Shown in pieces: positions 28,338-38,102 of a stretch of DNA of 64,000 nucleotides; position 1 is the stretch's first letter; each line of letters starts with the position of its first letter. Made by a program: the position numbers and the translations under genes. This DNA comes from Cupriavidus basilensis OR16 (GTDB taxonomy: Bacteria; Pseudomonadota; Gammaproteobacteria; Burkholderiales; Burkholderiaceae). The stretch spans positions 1 through 64,000 of the forward strand of contig NZ_AHJE01000065.1 of assembly GCF_000243095.1 (NCBI RefSeq), read 5' to 3'. Below the pieces are notes generated by a model. The model was not told the DNA's origin. It ran no database searches and saw only the letters and a list, made by a program, of their open reading frames with translations.

Positions 28338-28509
28338 GGTGTTCTCCTGTTTTGGGGTAGACGGCGCCTTGATGGGTCACATGCGGGTCGCATGCACTCG
28401 GATGCGCTCAGATGCGGCTTGCATCGCGGCGGCAACGGTGGCGCCTGTCTCTTCTACGCGCGCAATTGGCAATCGGATGCAGCAATCCCTCGCATGCCGG
28501 ACGCAAGCC
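28338..28509. promoter_or_regulatory. Divergent regulatory region between ferritin-like gene and ECF sigma gene
   Basis: The region has a cluster of related ATGCG/CGCAT words around 28378-28430 (for instance CATGCGGGTCGCATG and GGATGCGCTCAGATGCGG) that could be an operator. A TATAAT at 28515-28520, just beyond it, overlaps the first ATG of the sigma-factor frame and is a good candidate for a -10 element. No experiment supports either reading. Confidence 0.35.
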
Positions 28510-29035
28510 ATGCCTATAATCCGGAAACGTCACTTGCGAATATCCGCCCCAGTGCCCTCTTCCCCCGCCGACTCCTCTTTTGCCCCCAGGCCGGCAGACG
28601 CCGACCGGCTTGCCGCGTGGCTGCAAGCCGCGGCCATGGGAGACCGGCACGCCTTGCGGCAGCTCTACGACCAGACCGCGACGAAACTGTTTGGCCTCGC
28701 GCTGCGTATAACCAACAGACACGATTGGGCGGAGGATGTGGTGCAAGAGAGTTTCGTCAGCATCTGGCATCACGCCGGCGACTACCGGCCGCACCTGGCT
28801 AGACGAAGCAGCCGGCCCGGCGGAACTCGCGCTCGCCAGCCAGGAAGCGCGGGCGTTGAACCAGTGCCTGCAGCGGCTCGAGCAGCCGCAGCGGCAGGCT
28901 ATCTCGCTGGCCTACCTGAAGGACATGAGCCATAGCGAACTGTCCGAACAATTGCAGGTGCCGCTTGGCACCATCAAGTCATGGATACGGCGCGGCCTGG
29001 AGCGCCTGCGCACATGCCTGGAAAGCCTGTCATGA
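28510..29035 (+). pseudogene. ECF-type sigma factor with internal deletion
   Basis: Region 2 is seen as GDRHALRQLYDQTATKLFGLALRIT and the EDVVQESFVSIWHHA core; region 4 as RLEQPQRQAISLAYLKDMSHSELSEQ with the helix-turn-helix and GTIKSWIRRGLERLR. Between them, near 28797, the frame shifts and the 30-40 residues that usually link the regions (including the W-M-x-x-I-x-R-N end of region 2) are missing. The ATG at 28510 overlaps a TATAAT, so the real start may be a downstream GTG at 28552 or a later codon. Its stop overlaps the start of the anti-sigma gene by ATGA. Confidence 0.75.
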
Positions 29036-29778
29036 ACCTCAGCCGCCATCCCGACCTGATCGACCGCCTCGCCGCGCAGTACGCGCTGGGCGTGTTGCGC
29101 GGGGGCGCGCGCCGGAGGCTGGAGACGCTTGCCCGCGAGGAACCGGCGATCCGCGCCGCCATCAGCCACTGGCAGTCCAGGCTGTCAGGCCTTGCCGAAC
29201 TCCAGCCCGCCTCGGCGCCGGTGGAGAAAGTGTGGTGCGGGATCGAACAACGGCTGGGCTGGCAAGCCATGAAGGCGCCCGACGCGGCCACCCCGGCCCG
29301 CGCCGCACCCGCAGCATGGTGGCAGCGGCTGTGGGCCGCCCCCGGCTTCTGGCGCGGTGCCACCATGGTGACCGCCGCGCTGGCGGCCGTGGCAATCGGC
29401 CTCAACGTGCGGATGGTCCGCCAGTTGGACACTGCCCCGCTGGTCAATGCCGTGGCCGTGCTCAACGACGATCGCGCCCAGGCCGCCGTGCTTGTGACTT
29501 GGGACGCACGTTCGCAGGCGCTTACCTTGCGCCGCCTGGATCACCTGCCACTGACCGATGCCCAGGCCCTGCAGCTTTGGGCCCTCCCGGCCGGTGGCAA
29601 GCCGCAGTCGCTCGGCGTGATCGGGCACCAGCGCCAGTTGCGCCTGGCCCTCGCCCAGGCGCTGGGCAAGGTGCCGGCGCTGGCCATCAGCGTGGAGCCG
29701 CGCGGCGGCTCGCCCGACCCCGACGGCCCCACCGGGCCGGTGGTGTTCAAGGGCCAGGTCATCGACAACACCTTATAG
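29032..29778 (+). CDS. Anti-sigma factor, RskA-type
   Basis: A 248-residue single-pass membrane protein: a cytoplasmic N-terminal zinc-free anti-sigma region (residues 1-85), a transmembrane helix at about 103-125 (GATMVTAALAAVAIGLNV), and a periplasmic domain with the RskA/anti-sigma-K features LRRLDHLPLTDAQALQLWALPAGG and a Pro/Gly-rich end. It should hold the ECF sigma factor encoded just upstream and release it on a periplasmic signal. The four-base overlap with the sigma gene shows coupling. Confidence 0.85.
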   Translation: MNLSRHPDLIDRLAAQYALGVLRGGARRRLETLAREEPAIRAAISHWQSRLSGLAELQPASAPVEKVWCGIEQRLGWQAMKAPDAATPARAAPAAWWQRLWAAPGFWRGATMVTAALAAVAIGLNVRMVRQLDTAPLVNAVAVLNDDRAQAAVLVTWDARSQALTLRRLDHLPLTDAQALQLWALPAGGKPQSLGVIGHQRQLRLALAQALGKVPALAISVEPRGGSPDPDGPTGPVVFKGQVIDNTL

Positions 29779-29834
29779 GGATGGCCGGCAGGCCCTTCAG
29801 GACCCGCCACCGTCTGCGAGGGGTCCGGCAGCGA

Positions 29835-29840
29835 TATAAT
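29835..29840 (+). promoter_or_regulatory. Candidate -10 element of argH
   Basis: A perfect TATAAT lies 92 bases before the argH start. I see no good -35 hexamer at 17 bases upstream, so the call is tentative. Confidence 0.35.
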
Positions 29841-29871
29841 CGCGGTTTCCCCGAAATCGCGGTTTCCCCGA
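29838..29871. repeat. Perfect 17-bp tandem duplication in the argH leader
   Basis: AATCGCGGTTTCCCCGA occurs twice without a gap (29838-29854 and 29855-29871), starting within the last bases of the TATAAT. A duplication here would place two copies in the first transcribed bases of argH. Confidence 0.85.
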
Positions 29872-29931
29872 ATTCTCTCGTTCGCCCCGCGGCCTGCCGC
29901 CGGCTTGCGAGCTAACCCAGCCTTACCGCCC

Positions 29932-31341
29932 ATGACCTCCCAACTTGCCAAGAAAGGCGAAGCCTGGTCCGCCCGCTTCTCCGAACCGATGTCCGACCTG
30001 GTGAAGCGCTACACCGCTTCGGTGTTCTTCGACAAGCGCCTGGCTCTCTTCGACATCCAGGGTTCGCTGGCGCACGCCGCCATGCTGGCCAAGCAGGGAA
30101 TCATCGCCGAGGCCGATCGCGCCGAAATCGAGCGCGGCATGACGCAGATCCGTGGCGAGATCGAGGCCGGCGGCTTCGAGTGGAAGCTAGACCTGGAAGA
30201 CGTCCACCTGAATATCGAAGCACGCCTGACTGCGCTGGTCGGCGACGCCGGCAAGCGCCTGCACACCGGGCGCTCGCGTAACGACCAGGTCGCCACCGAC
30301 ATCCGCCTGTGGCTGCGCAGCGAGATCGACACCATCATCGGCCTGCTGGGGGCGCTGCGTGGCGCGCTGCTGGACCTGGCCGAGAAGAACGCCGACACCA
30401 TCCTGCCGGGCTTCACCCACCTGCAGGTGGCCCAGCCGGTCACCTTCGGCCACCACCTGCTGGCCTACGTGGAAATGTTCACGCGCGACGCCGAGCGCAT
30501 GGCCGACTGCCGCCGCCGCGTCAACCGCCTGCCGCTGGGCGCCGCCGCGCTGGCCGGCACCAGCTACCCGATCGACCGTGAGTTCGTGGCGCAGCAACTG
30601 GGCTTCGACGGCGTGTGCCGCAACTCGCTGGACGCCGTCTCCGACCGCGACTTCGCCATCGAGTTCTGCGCCGCCGCCGCGCTGGTGATGACCCACATCT
30701 CGCGCTTCTCGGAGGAACTGGTGATCTGGATGAGCCCGCGCGTGGGCTTTATCGACATCGCCGACCGCTTCTGCACGGGCAGCTCGATCATGCCGCAGAA
30801 GAAGAACCCGGACGTGCCCGAACTGGCGCGCGGCAAGACCGGCCGCGTCAACGGCCACCTGATCGGCCTCTTGACCCTGATGAAAGGCCAGCCCCTGGCC
30901 TACAACAAGGACAACCAGGAAGACAAGGAGCCGCTGTTCGACACGGTGGACACCGTGGCCGACACGCTGCGCATCTTCGCCGACATGGTGCCGGGCATCT
31001 CCGTCAAGCCGGACGCCATGCGCGCCGCCGCGCTGCAGGGCTACGCCACCGCCACCGACCTGGCCGACTACCTGGTCAAGCACGGCCTGCCCTTCCGCGA
31101 TGCCCACGAGGCCGTGGCCCACGCGGTGCGCGCCTGCGACGACCGCCGTTGCGACCTGGCCGACCTTACCGTGGCCGAGCTGCGCGAAGTCACCGGCCTG
31201 GGCGACAAGGCCGCGCTGATCGGCGACGACGTGCACGCGGTGCTGACCCTGGAAGGCTCGGTCGCGGCACGCAACCATATCGGCGGCACCGCGCCGGCGC
31301 AGGTGCGCGCGGCAATCGCCGCGGCGCGCGCCACGCTTTAA
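29932..31341 (+). CDS. argH: Argininosuccinate lyase
   Basis: A 469-residue member of the fumarase/aspartase superfamily, with the signature [16 protein letters not shown] at about residue 281, the [10 protein letters not shown] block at about residue 113 and LPGFTHLQ(V)AQPVTFGHH. It splits argininosuccinate into arginine and fumarate, the last step in arginine synthesis. The frame opens further upstream, but the ATG at 29932 gives the usual N-terminus. It is followed by a strong terminator and is probably transcribed alone. Confidence 0.95.
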   Translation: MTSQLAKKGEAWSARFSEPMSDLVKRYTASVFFDKRLALFDIQGSLAHAAMLAKQGIIAEADRAEIERGMTQIRGEIEAGGFEWKLDLEDVHLNIEARLTALVGDAGKRLHTGRSRNDQVATDIRLWLRSEIDTIIGLLGALRGALLDLAEKNADTILPGFTHLQVAQPVTFGHHLLAYVEMFTRDAERMADCRRRVNRLPLGAAALAGTSYPIDREFVAQQLGFDGVCRNSLDAVSDRDFAIEFCAAAALVMTHISRFSEELVIWMSPRVGFIDIADRFCTGSSIMPQKKNPDVPELARGKTGRVNGHLIGLLTLMKGQPLAYNKDNQEDKEPLFDTVDTVADTLRIFADMVPGISVKPDAMRAAALQGYATATDLADYLVKHGLPFRDAHEAVAHAVRACDDRRCDLADLTVAELREVTGLGDKAALIGDDVHAVLTLEGSVAARNHIGGTAPAQVRAAIAAARATL

Positions 31342-31410
31342 GCGCACGCCGCGGCTAATTTGCAGCGCAGCATGCCGGCGTAAGTTTCACGTAAGTTTTG
31401 TTTTGGGAAG

Positions 31411-31444
31411 AAGCCGCCCGGGCCTGTGCCGGGCGGCTTTTTTT
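31411..31444 (+). terminator. Rho-independent terminator after argH
   Basis: An 11-bp stem (AAGCCGCCCGG / CCGGGCGGCTT) with a seven-base loop is followed by a T-run ending at 31444. It is placed 70 bases after the argH stop. Confidence 0.9.
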
Positions 31445-31554
31445 ATTGTCTTCCTGCTTTTTCATTCTTGCGCAATGCGGTAGGTATTAGCCCCAAGCGC
31501 CGAAGCATATTGTTACAGATAAACTAATCGCCGCAAAAACAGGGGAGACAACCC

Positions 31555-32097
31555 ATGTATTACTTGCTTGGTCTGTCACGACAGATCGACAGGTTGAATC
31601 AGCACACGGGCAGGCTTGCAAACATCATGATCCTGCTGTCGTGCCTGATCAGCGCAGGCAACGCCCTGCTGCGTTACGGCTTCAACCTTAGCGACAACTG
31701 GCCGCTCGAGCTGCAATGGTATATGTTCGCCATCGCGGTGATGTTCGGCGCCTCCTACACCTTCCAGCGCAACGAGCACGTGCGCGTCGACCTGATCTAC
31801 GGCAACGTATCGGAGCGTGCGCAACACTGGATCGACATCTTCGGCATTGTCTTTTTCCTGCTGCCATCCTGCGTGCTGTTTGCGTGGCTGTCGTGGGAAT
31901 CGCTGTTCCTGCCCTCGTGGCACATCCTCGAGCAATCCGGTAACTCCGGCGGCCTGCCGCGTTACCCGATCAAGCTGGTGGTGCCCCTCGGCTTCGGCCT
32001 GCTTGCCTTGCAGGGCGTGTCCGAGCTGATCAAGCGCATCGCCGCCCTCAAGGGCCTCGTGCGCATCGAATCGAAATACGAGAGGCCGGTGCAATGA
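31555..32097 (+). CDS. TRAP transporter small membrane subunit (DctQ type)
   Basis: A 180-residue protein with four hydrophobic segments (about residues 22-40, 55-75, 95-117 and 135-157) and the DctQ motif NNWPLELQWYMFAIAVMFGASYTF-like region with a Glu-His-Val-Arg-Val-Asp stretch (NEHVRVDLIY). GGGGAG lies seven bases before the ATG. It overlaps the large subunit by four bases (ATGA). No periplasmic binding protein (DctP) gene is present in the window, so the substrate cannot be guessed. Confidence 0.88.
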   Translation: MYYLLGLSRQIDRLNQHTGRLANIMILLSCLISAGNALLRYGFNLSDNWPLELQWYMFAIAVMFGASYTFQRNEHVRVDLIYGNVSERAQHWIDIFGIVFFLLPSCVLFAWLSWESLFLPSWHILEQSGNSGGLPRYPIKLVVPLGFGLLALQGVSELIKRIAALKGLVRIESKYERPVQ

Positions 32098-33842
32098 TTC
32101 CATTGGAATATATGCCGCCGCTGATGTTCGGCGGCTTGGTGGTATTCATGCTGATCGGTTTCCCGGTCGCATTTTCGCTGTCGGCGGTGGGCCTTGCCTT
32201 CGGCATCCTGGCCATTCAGTTTGGCTATTTCCCGGTCAGCTTCCTGCAGGCGGTGCCCAGCCGCGTGTTCGGCAGCGTGCTGGCCAACGAGCTGCTGCTG
32301 GCGATCCCGTTCTTCACCTTCATGGGGGCGATACTGGAGAAGTGCGGGCTGGCCGAGGACATGCTGGACTCCATGGGCCAGTTGTTCGGCCCGGTGCGCG
32401 GCGGCCTGGGCTACTCGGTCATCATCGTGGGCTTCATCCTCGGGGCCATTACCGGCACCGTGGCGGCGCAGGTGATCGCCATGGCGATGATCTCGCTGCC
32501 GGTGATGATGCGCTACCGCTACAACATGAAATACGCCACCGGCGTGCTGGCGGCGTCGGGCACCATCACGCAGCTGGTGCCGCCGTCGCTGGTGCTGGTG
32601 GTGCTGGCCGACCAGCTCAAGACGCCGATGGGCAGCGCCGACGTGGGCAGCATGTACCTGGGCGCCTGGGGCCCGTCGGTGATCCAGATCGCGCTGTTCG
32701 CGCTCTACACCTTCGTGCTGGCCCGCATCAAGCCTGACTGGCTGCCGCCGGTGCCACCGGAGGAACGCACGCTGCGCGGCTGGCCGCTGTGGCGCAAATG
32801 CCTGCGCGGCATCATTCCCTGCGCGGTGCTGATCTTCCTGGTGCTGGGCACGATCATGCTGGGCATCGCCACGCCGACCGAATCCGGCGCCATGGGCGCG
32901 GTCGGCGCCTTGGTGCTGGCGGTGCTGCGCGACCCTGGCTTCGGCAAGCTCGACCGCAATATCTATCGTATCGGCCTTGCCGCCACGGGTGTGGCCATCA
33001 TCGCCGGCACCGTCGCGTTCGGCTCGCATGCCTTCCGCATTCCGCTGGCGGTGGTCTACCTCGTGATCGCATGGCTGCTGCTGCGCGCCGGGCAATTGAC
33101 GGCACTGCGCGGGCTGATCATCGAGGCTTACCAGTCCACGGCACGCATCACCGCCATGGTGGTGTTCATCCTGATCGGCTCCACCTGCTTCTCGGTGGTG
33201 TTCCAGGGCGTGGATGGCGGTGCCTGGGTGGAGCACATGTTCACTTCGCTGCCGGGCGGCTGGATCGGCTTCCTGCTGGTGGTCAACCTGTTCATCTTCT
33301 TCCTCGCTTTCTTCCTGGACTTCTTCGAGATCGCGTTCATCGTGGTCCCGATGCTCGCACCCGTGGCGGTCAAGGTCCTGGCACCGGTGGTCGCCGATTC
33401 GATGGGCGGCAATCCGGAAGCGGCAGCCACCGCGGCGCTGGTGTGGTTCGGCGTGATGCTGTGCGTGAACATGCAGACCTCCTTCATGCACCCGCCCTTC
33501 GGCTTCGCGCTGTTCTACCTGCGCGGCATTGCGCCCAAGGAAGTGAAAAGCTCCGACATCTACTGGGGCGCGCTGCCCTGGGTCGGCCTGCAGCTGATCA
33601 TGGTCGTGCTGGTGATGTTCTGGCCGGGCCTGGTGACGATGTTCCTGGACAAGGGCTCGCTGCACCATAGCAATGCGGCGGAAGTCTCGATCCCGCTAGG
33701 CGGTGAGAGTCCGGGCGGTGCGGCCTCGGTGCCGGCGCCGGTGCCTGGCGGCCGTAGCGAGCCTGGCACGCTGGAGCTGCCGTCGGCGCCTGCCGACAGC
33801 GAGCCTGCCACGCCGCAGTTCGAGTTCGACAAGAAGAAGTAG
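32094..33842 (+). CDS. TRAP transporter large membrane subunit (DctM type)
   Basis: A 582-residue protein with about 12-13 transmembrane helices and the DctM motifs AIPFFTFMGAILEKCGLAEDML, GFILGAITGTVAAQVIAMAM and the second-half PTESGAMGAVGAL. Relatives are often 420-470 residues; this one has an inserted pair of helices in the middle and a Pro/Gly-rich hydrophilic tail of 45 residues, as in the larger DctM subgroup used with mannitol- or haloacid-type carriers. It works with the small subunit just upstream to drive uptake with an ion gradient. Confidence 0.88.
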   Translation: MIPLEYMPPLMFGGLVVFMLIGFPVAFSLSAVGLAFGILAIQFGYFPVSFLQAVPSRVFGSVLANELLLAIPFFTFMGAILEKCGLAEDMLDSMGQLFGPVRGGLGYSVIIVGFILGAITGTVAAQVIAMAMISLPVMMRYRYNMKYATGVLAASGTITQLVPPSLVLVVLADQLKTPMGSADVGSMYLGAWGPSVIQIALFALYTFVLARIKPDWLPPVPPEERTLRGWPLWRKCLRGIIPCAVLIFLVLGTIMLGIATPTESGAMGAVGALVLAVLRDPGFGKLDRNIYRIGLAATGVAIIAGTVAFGSHAFRIPLAVVYLVIAWLLLRAGQLTALRGLIIEAYQSTARITAMVVFILIGSTCFSVVFQGVDGGAWVEHMFTSLPGGWIGFLLVVNLFIFFLAFFLDFFEIAFIVVPMLAPVAVKVLAPVVADSMGGNPEAAATAALVWFGVMLCVNMQTSFMHPPFGFALFYLRGIAPKEVKSSDIYWGALPWVGLQLIMVVLVMFWPGLVTMFLDKGSLHHSNAAEVSIPLGGESPGGAASVPAPVPGGRSEPGTLELPSAPADSEPATPQFEFDKKK

Positions 33843-33875
33843 CAGATGCGACAGCCGGCGGCCTCCGTCGCCGGC

Positions 33876-33912
33876 ATGGAAAAAGGCCTCGGTATCCGAG
33901 GCCTTTTTCCAT
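33876..33912. terminator. Bidirectional terminator between dctM-like and qor-like genes
   Basis: A perfect 17-bp stem (33876-33892 and 33896-33912) with a TAT loop begins with ATGGAAAAAGG and ends with CCTTTTTCCAT, so it has an A-run and a T-run that serve both converging genes. Confidence 0.88.
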
Positions 33913-33952
33913 TCTCCGGGGTTGCCCCCGTACCTGGTCAGGTCAGATCAGA

Positions 33953-34933
33953 TCATGGCAGCAGCAAGATAGCGCCCGTGGTCGCACGCGCCTCCGCGGC
34001 CCGGTGCGCTTCGGCCACCTGCTCGAGCGGAAAGCGCGCGCCAATGGCCGCCCGGATCACGCCCTGCTCGATCGCCTGGAAGACATCCGCCGCGTTGGCG
34101 CGGAACGTCTGCGCATCGGCGTTGTGCGGGAACACCGATGGCCGGGTCAGGAACAGGCAACCCTTCTTACTCAGCAGTTCCGGCTCGAACGCCGGTACCG
34201 GCCCCGAGGCCGCGCCATAGAGCGCTACCAGCCCGAATGGCGCCGCGCAGTCCAGCGAGCCCATGAAGGTATGCTTGCCCACCGAGTCATAGACCACGCG
34301 CGCCTTGCGCCCGTCGGTGGCGGCAATCACCTGCGCCACCCAGTCCGCCTGTGAATAGTTGATGGCGACATCGCACCCGGCCGCGCGGGCCACTTCGCAT
34401 TTCTCGGCCGAGCCGGCGGTGCCGATCACGGTGGCGCCGAGCGCCTTGGCCCAGCTGCTGAGAATCTGGCCCACGCCACCCGCGGCGGCATGCACCAGCA
34501 CGATGTCGCCGGCTTGCACGCGATGTGTCTTGCGGACCAGGTACTGCGCGGTCATGGCCTTGAAGAAGATAGCCGCGGCGGTGGCGTCGTCAATGCTGTC
34601 GGGCAGCTTGACCAGCTTGTCGGCCGGCACGTTGCGCCGGCTGGCATAGGCACCGATGCCGGCATGCATGTAGACCACGCGATCGCCTGCGCGCAGGCTG
34701 GTCACGCCCTGGCCCACAACCTCGATCACGCCGGCGGCTTCATGGCCCAGCCCGGTCGGCGACGGTAGCGGGTACTTGCCCGAGCGCTGGTAGACGTCGA
34801 TATAGTTGAAGCCGATCGCGGTCTGGCGCAACTGCACCTGGCCGGCCGCCGGCGCCGGCAGCTCGGCATCCACCAGGCGCATCACTTCGGGGCCGCCGAA
34901 CTCAGTCAATTCCACTGCACGTGCTGAAGCCAT
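33953..34933 (-). CDS. qor: NADPH:quinone oxidoreductase (zeta-crystallin/QOR type)
   Basis: A 326-residue zinc-free medium-chain dehydrogenase. It has GFNYIDVYQRSGKYPLP near the N-terminus, the NADPH-binding VLVHAAAGGVGQILSSWAKALGA at about residue 147 and a C-terminal ARATTGAILLLP. It reduces quinones or enones with NADPH. A GTG two codons earlier is possible, but the ATG at 34933 sits five bases after GGAG. It is convergent with the TRAP genes and tandem with the decarboxylase downstream of it. Confidence 0.9.
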   Translation of the reverse strand: MASARAVELTEFGGPEVMRLVDAELPAPAAGQVQLRQTAIGFNYIDVYQRSGKYPLPSPTGLGHEAAGVIEVVGQGVTSLRAGDRVVYMHAGIGAYASRRNVPADKLVKLPDSIDDATAAAIFFKAMTAQYLVRKTHRVQAGDIVLVHAAAGGVGQILSSWAKALGATVIGTAGSAEKCEVARAAGCDVAINYSQADWVAQVIAATDGRKARVVYDSVGKHTFMGSLDCAAPFGLVALYGAASGPVPAFEPELLSKKGCLFLTRPSVFPHNADAQTFRANAADVFQAIEQGVIRAAIGARFPLEQVAEAHRAAEARATTGAILLLP

Positions 34934-35027
34934 TTCCACTCCGTCGAGGTCGCATAGATTTGTGAACGCAACTCTATCGCAATCTCGCGCCGCGCGTCGG
35001 CCTTGCCCTCGGCTCCGCGCGAGCGCG

Positions 35028-35053
35028 AAAAAAAAGCCTCGCGTTAGCGAGGC
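35028..35053 (-). terminator. Rho-independent terminator of the decarboxylase gene
   Basis: On the minus strand, GCCTCGC and GCGAGGC with a TAAC loop are followed by T8. It starts 22 bases after the stop codon at 35075. Confidence 0.9.
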
Positions 35054-35074
35054 CTCCTGCTGCCGCCAGCTGCC

Positions 35075-37209
35075 TTACTTCACGCAGTCAACGAAATACG
35101 CCTTGCCACCACCCTCGACCTCTTCCTCGACCAGGCCGTGGATATCGGTCTCGAAGCCGGGGAACAGCTTGTTGAACTCGCGCGCGAACTTCAGGTACTG
35201 CACGATGATGCGGTTGAAGCGCTCACCCGGGATCAGCAGCGGAATGCCCGGCGGGTACGGCGTGAGCAAGATGGCGGTGACGCGCCCTTCCAGCTCGTCG
35301 ACGGACACGCGCTCGATCTCGCGGTGGGCCATCATGGCCCACGCGTCCGACGGCTTCATCGCCGGTTCCATGTCCGACAGGTACATCTCGGTAGTCACGC
35401 GGGCCACGTCGTTGGCCTTGTAGACGCTGTGGATGGCGTCGCACAGGTCGCGCAGGCCGAGCTTCTCGTACTGCGGATGCTTGCCGACGAATTCCGGCAG
35501 CACGCGCCACAGCGGCTGGTTCTGGTCGTAGTCGTCCTTGAACTGCTGCAGCTCGGTCACCAGCGAGTTCCAGCGGCCCTTGGTGATGCCGATGGTGAAC
35601 ATGATGAAGAACGAGTACAGCCCGGTCTTCTCGATGATGATGCCGTGCTCGGCGAGGTACTTGGTGACGATGGCCGCGGGGATGCCGCGCTCGCTGAACT
35701 CGCCGTCCACGTCCAGGCCCGGGGTGATGATGGTGGCCTTGATCGGGTCGAGCAGGTTGAAGCCGTCGGCCAGGTCGCCGAAGCCGTGCCAGCGTTCGTT
35801 GGCCTTGAGCATCCACTCTTCGCGGTCGCCGATGTCGTCCTCGGCCAGCGCCTCGGGGCCCCATACCTTGAACCACCAGTCACCGTTGTTGCCGGCATCG
35901 TAGTCGCCCTCCACCTTGCGCATGGCGCGGCGGAAGTCCATGGCTTCCTGGATGCTCTCTTCCACCAGCGCGGTGCCGCCCGGGGCTTCCATCATCGCCG
36001 CCGCCACGTCGCACGAGGCAATGATCGAGTACTGCGGGCTGGTGGACGTGTGCATCAGGTACGCCTCGTTGAACCGGTAGCGGTCCAGCTTGCGCGTTAG
36101 AAGTCGTGGAATGCCGCGTGCGGCAGCCAGGCTTCATCAAAGTGCAGCGTGTCGATCTCGGTGGCCAGCATTTCCTTGATCTGCTCGGCGTTGTACAGCA
36201 CGCCGTCGTAGGTGCCCTGGGTGATGGTCAGGATGCGCGGCTTCTGGTTCTTGGCCTGGCTGGCGAACGGGTGCGCGGCAATCTTGCGGCGGATGGTCTC
36301 GGGATCGAACTCGCTCTTCGGGATCGGGCCAATGATGCCGTAGTGATTGCGCGTGGGCATCAGGAACACCGGAATCGCGCCCGTCATCATGATCGCGTGC
36401 AGGATCGACTTGTGGCAGTTGCGGTCCACCACCACGATGTCACCCGGCGCCACGTTGGCATGCCACACCATCTTGTTCGAGGTGGATGTGCCGTTGGTGA
36501 CGAAGTACATGTGGTCGGAGTTGAAGATGCGCGCGGCATTGCGCTCCGAGGCCGCCACCGGGCCGGTGTGGTCAAGCAGCTGGCCGAGTTCATCGACGGC
36601 GTTGCAGACGTCGGCGCGCAGCATGTTCTCGCCGAAGAACTGGTGGAACACCTGGCCGACCGGGCTCTTCAGGAACGCCACGCCGCCGGAGTGCCCCGGG
36701 CAGTGCCACGAGTAGGAGCTGTCCTGCGCGTAGGCGATCAGCGCCTTGAAGAACGGCGGCGCCAGCGAATCCAGGTAGACCCTGGCTTCGCGGATGATGT
36801 GGCGCGCGACGAATTCGGGCGTGTCCTCGAACATGTGGATGAAGCCGTGCAGCTCGCGCAGGATATCGTTGGGGATATGCCGCGAGGTACGCGTCTCGCC
36901 GTACAGGAAGATGGGCAGGTCGGTATTGCGGCGGCGCACTTCATTGACGAAGGCGCGCAGCTTCTCGATGGCCGCGGCTTCGGGCCGGTCGTCCTCGCTG
37001 ACGAACTCATCGTCGTCGATCGACACGATGAACGAGGAGGCACGGCTGGACTGCTGTGCGAACGAGGTCAGGTCGCCATAGCTGGTCAGGCCCATCACCT
37101 CCATGCCTTCTTGCTCGATGGCCTGCGCCAGCGCGCGGATGCCCGAGCCGGAAATGTTCTCGGAGCGGAAGTCTTCATCGATGATGATGACGGGGAAGCG
37201 GAATTTCAT
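35075..37209 (-). pseudogene. Lysine/arginine/ornithine decarboxylase with the PLP-lysine segment deleted
   Basis: A fold-type I PLP decarboxylase with an N-terminal receiver-like wing domain (residues 1-125: FPVIIIDEDFRSEN), the SWHCPGHSGGVAFL motif, FFGENMLRADV, NGTSTSNKMVWH and LHFDEAWLPHAAFHDF. There the frame ends (about 36097), and another frame resumes with RKLDRYRFNEAYLMHTSTSPQ and runs to the C-terminus at 35075. In the family about 45 residues lie between, including the Ser-Thr-His-Lys that binds PLP. As written the protein would be dead. The ATG at 37209 starts after the leader of the gene; which basic amino acid is the substrate is not clear. Confidence 0.85.
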
Positions 37210-37363
37210 TTGGCATCCTTGGACGGCAAGAAGGACTTGAGCCACATGGCCCGGGGATTCGTCCCCCTGGGTCGGCATGTGGCTCGACGTTCAGGCTTCG
37301 CGCGCGGCACGACGCGCCCCGAGGGGGCCAGCGGTCATGGCGCAACGCGCGCATTGTATGCGA

Positions 37364-37930
<567 letters not shown>

Positions 37931-38102
37931 AGGGGTATCGGGATGAACAAATGAGGGCAGGCTCAGGCGCGGTCCATGTTGACCGGGAACACTGCTCGCA
38001 TTTGCTCACAGGCGCGCCGGACCTGCCGGGGCCTTGCGATGGGCCGCATTGTACAACCAAAATCCGGCATCACCGCCTTAAATGCCGCCCCGGCCCCGGA
38101 CG

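Noticed and set aside
28510-28512. ATG taken as the certain start of the ECF sigma gene
   Set aside because: It overlaps a TATAAT that looks like a promoter element and has no ribosome binding site; the start is left open.
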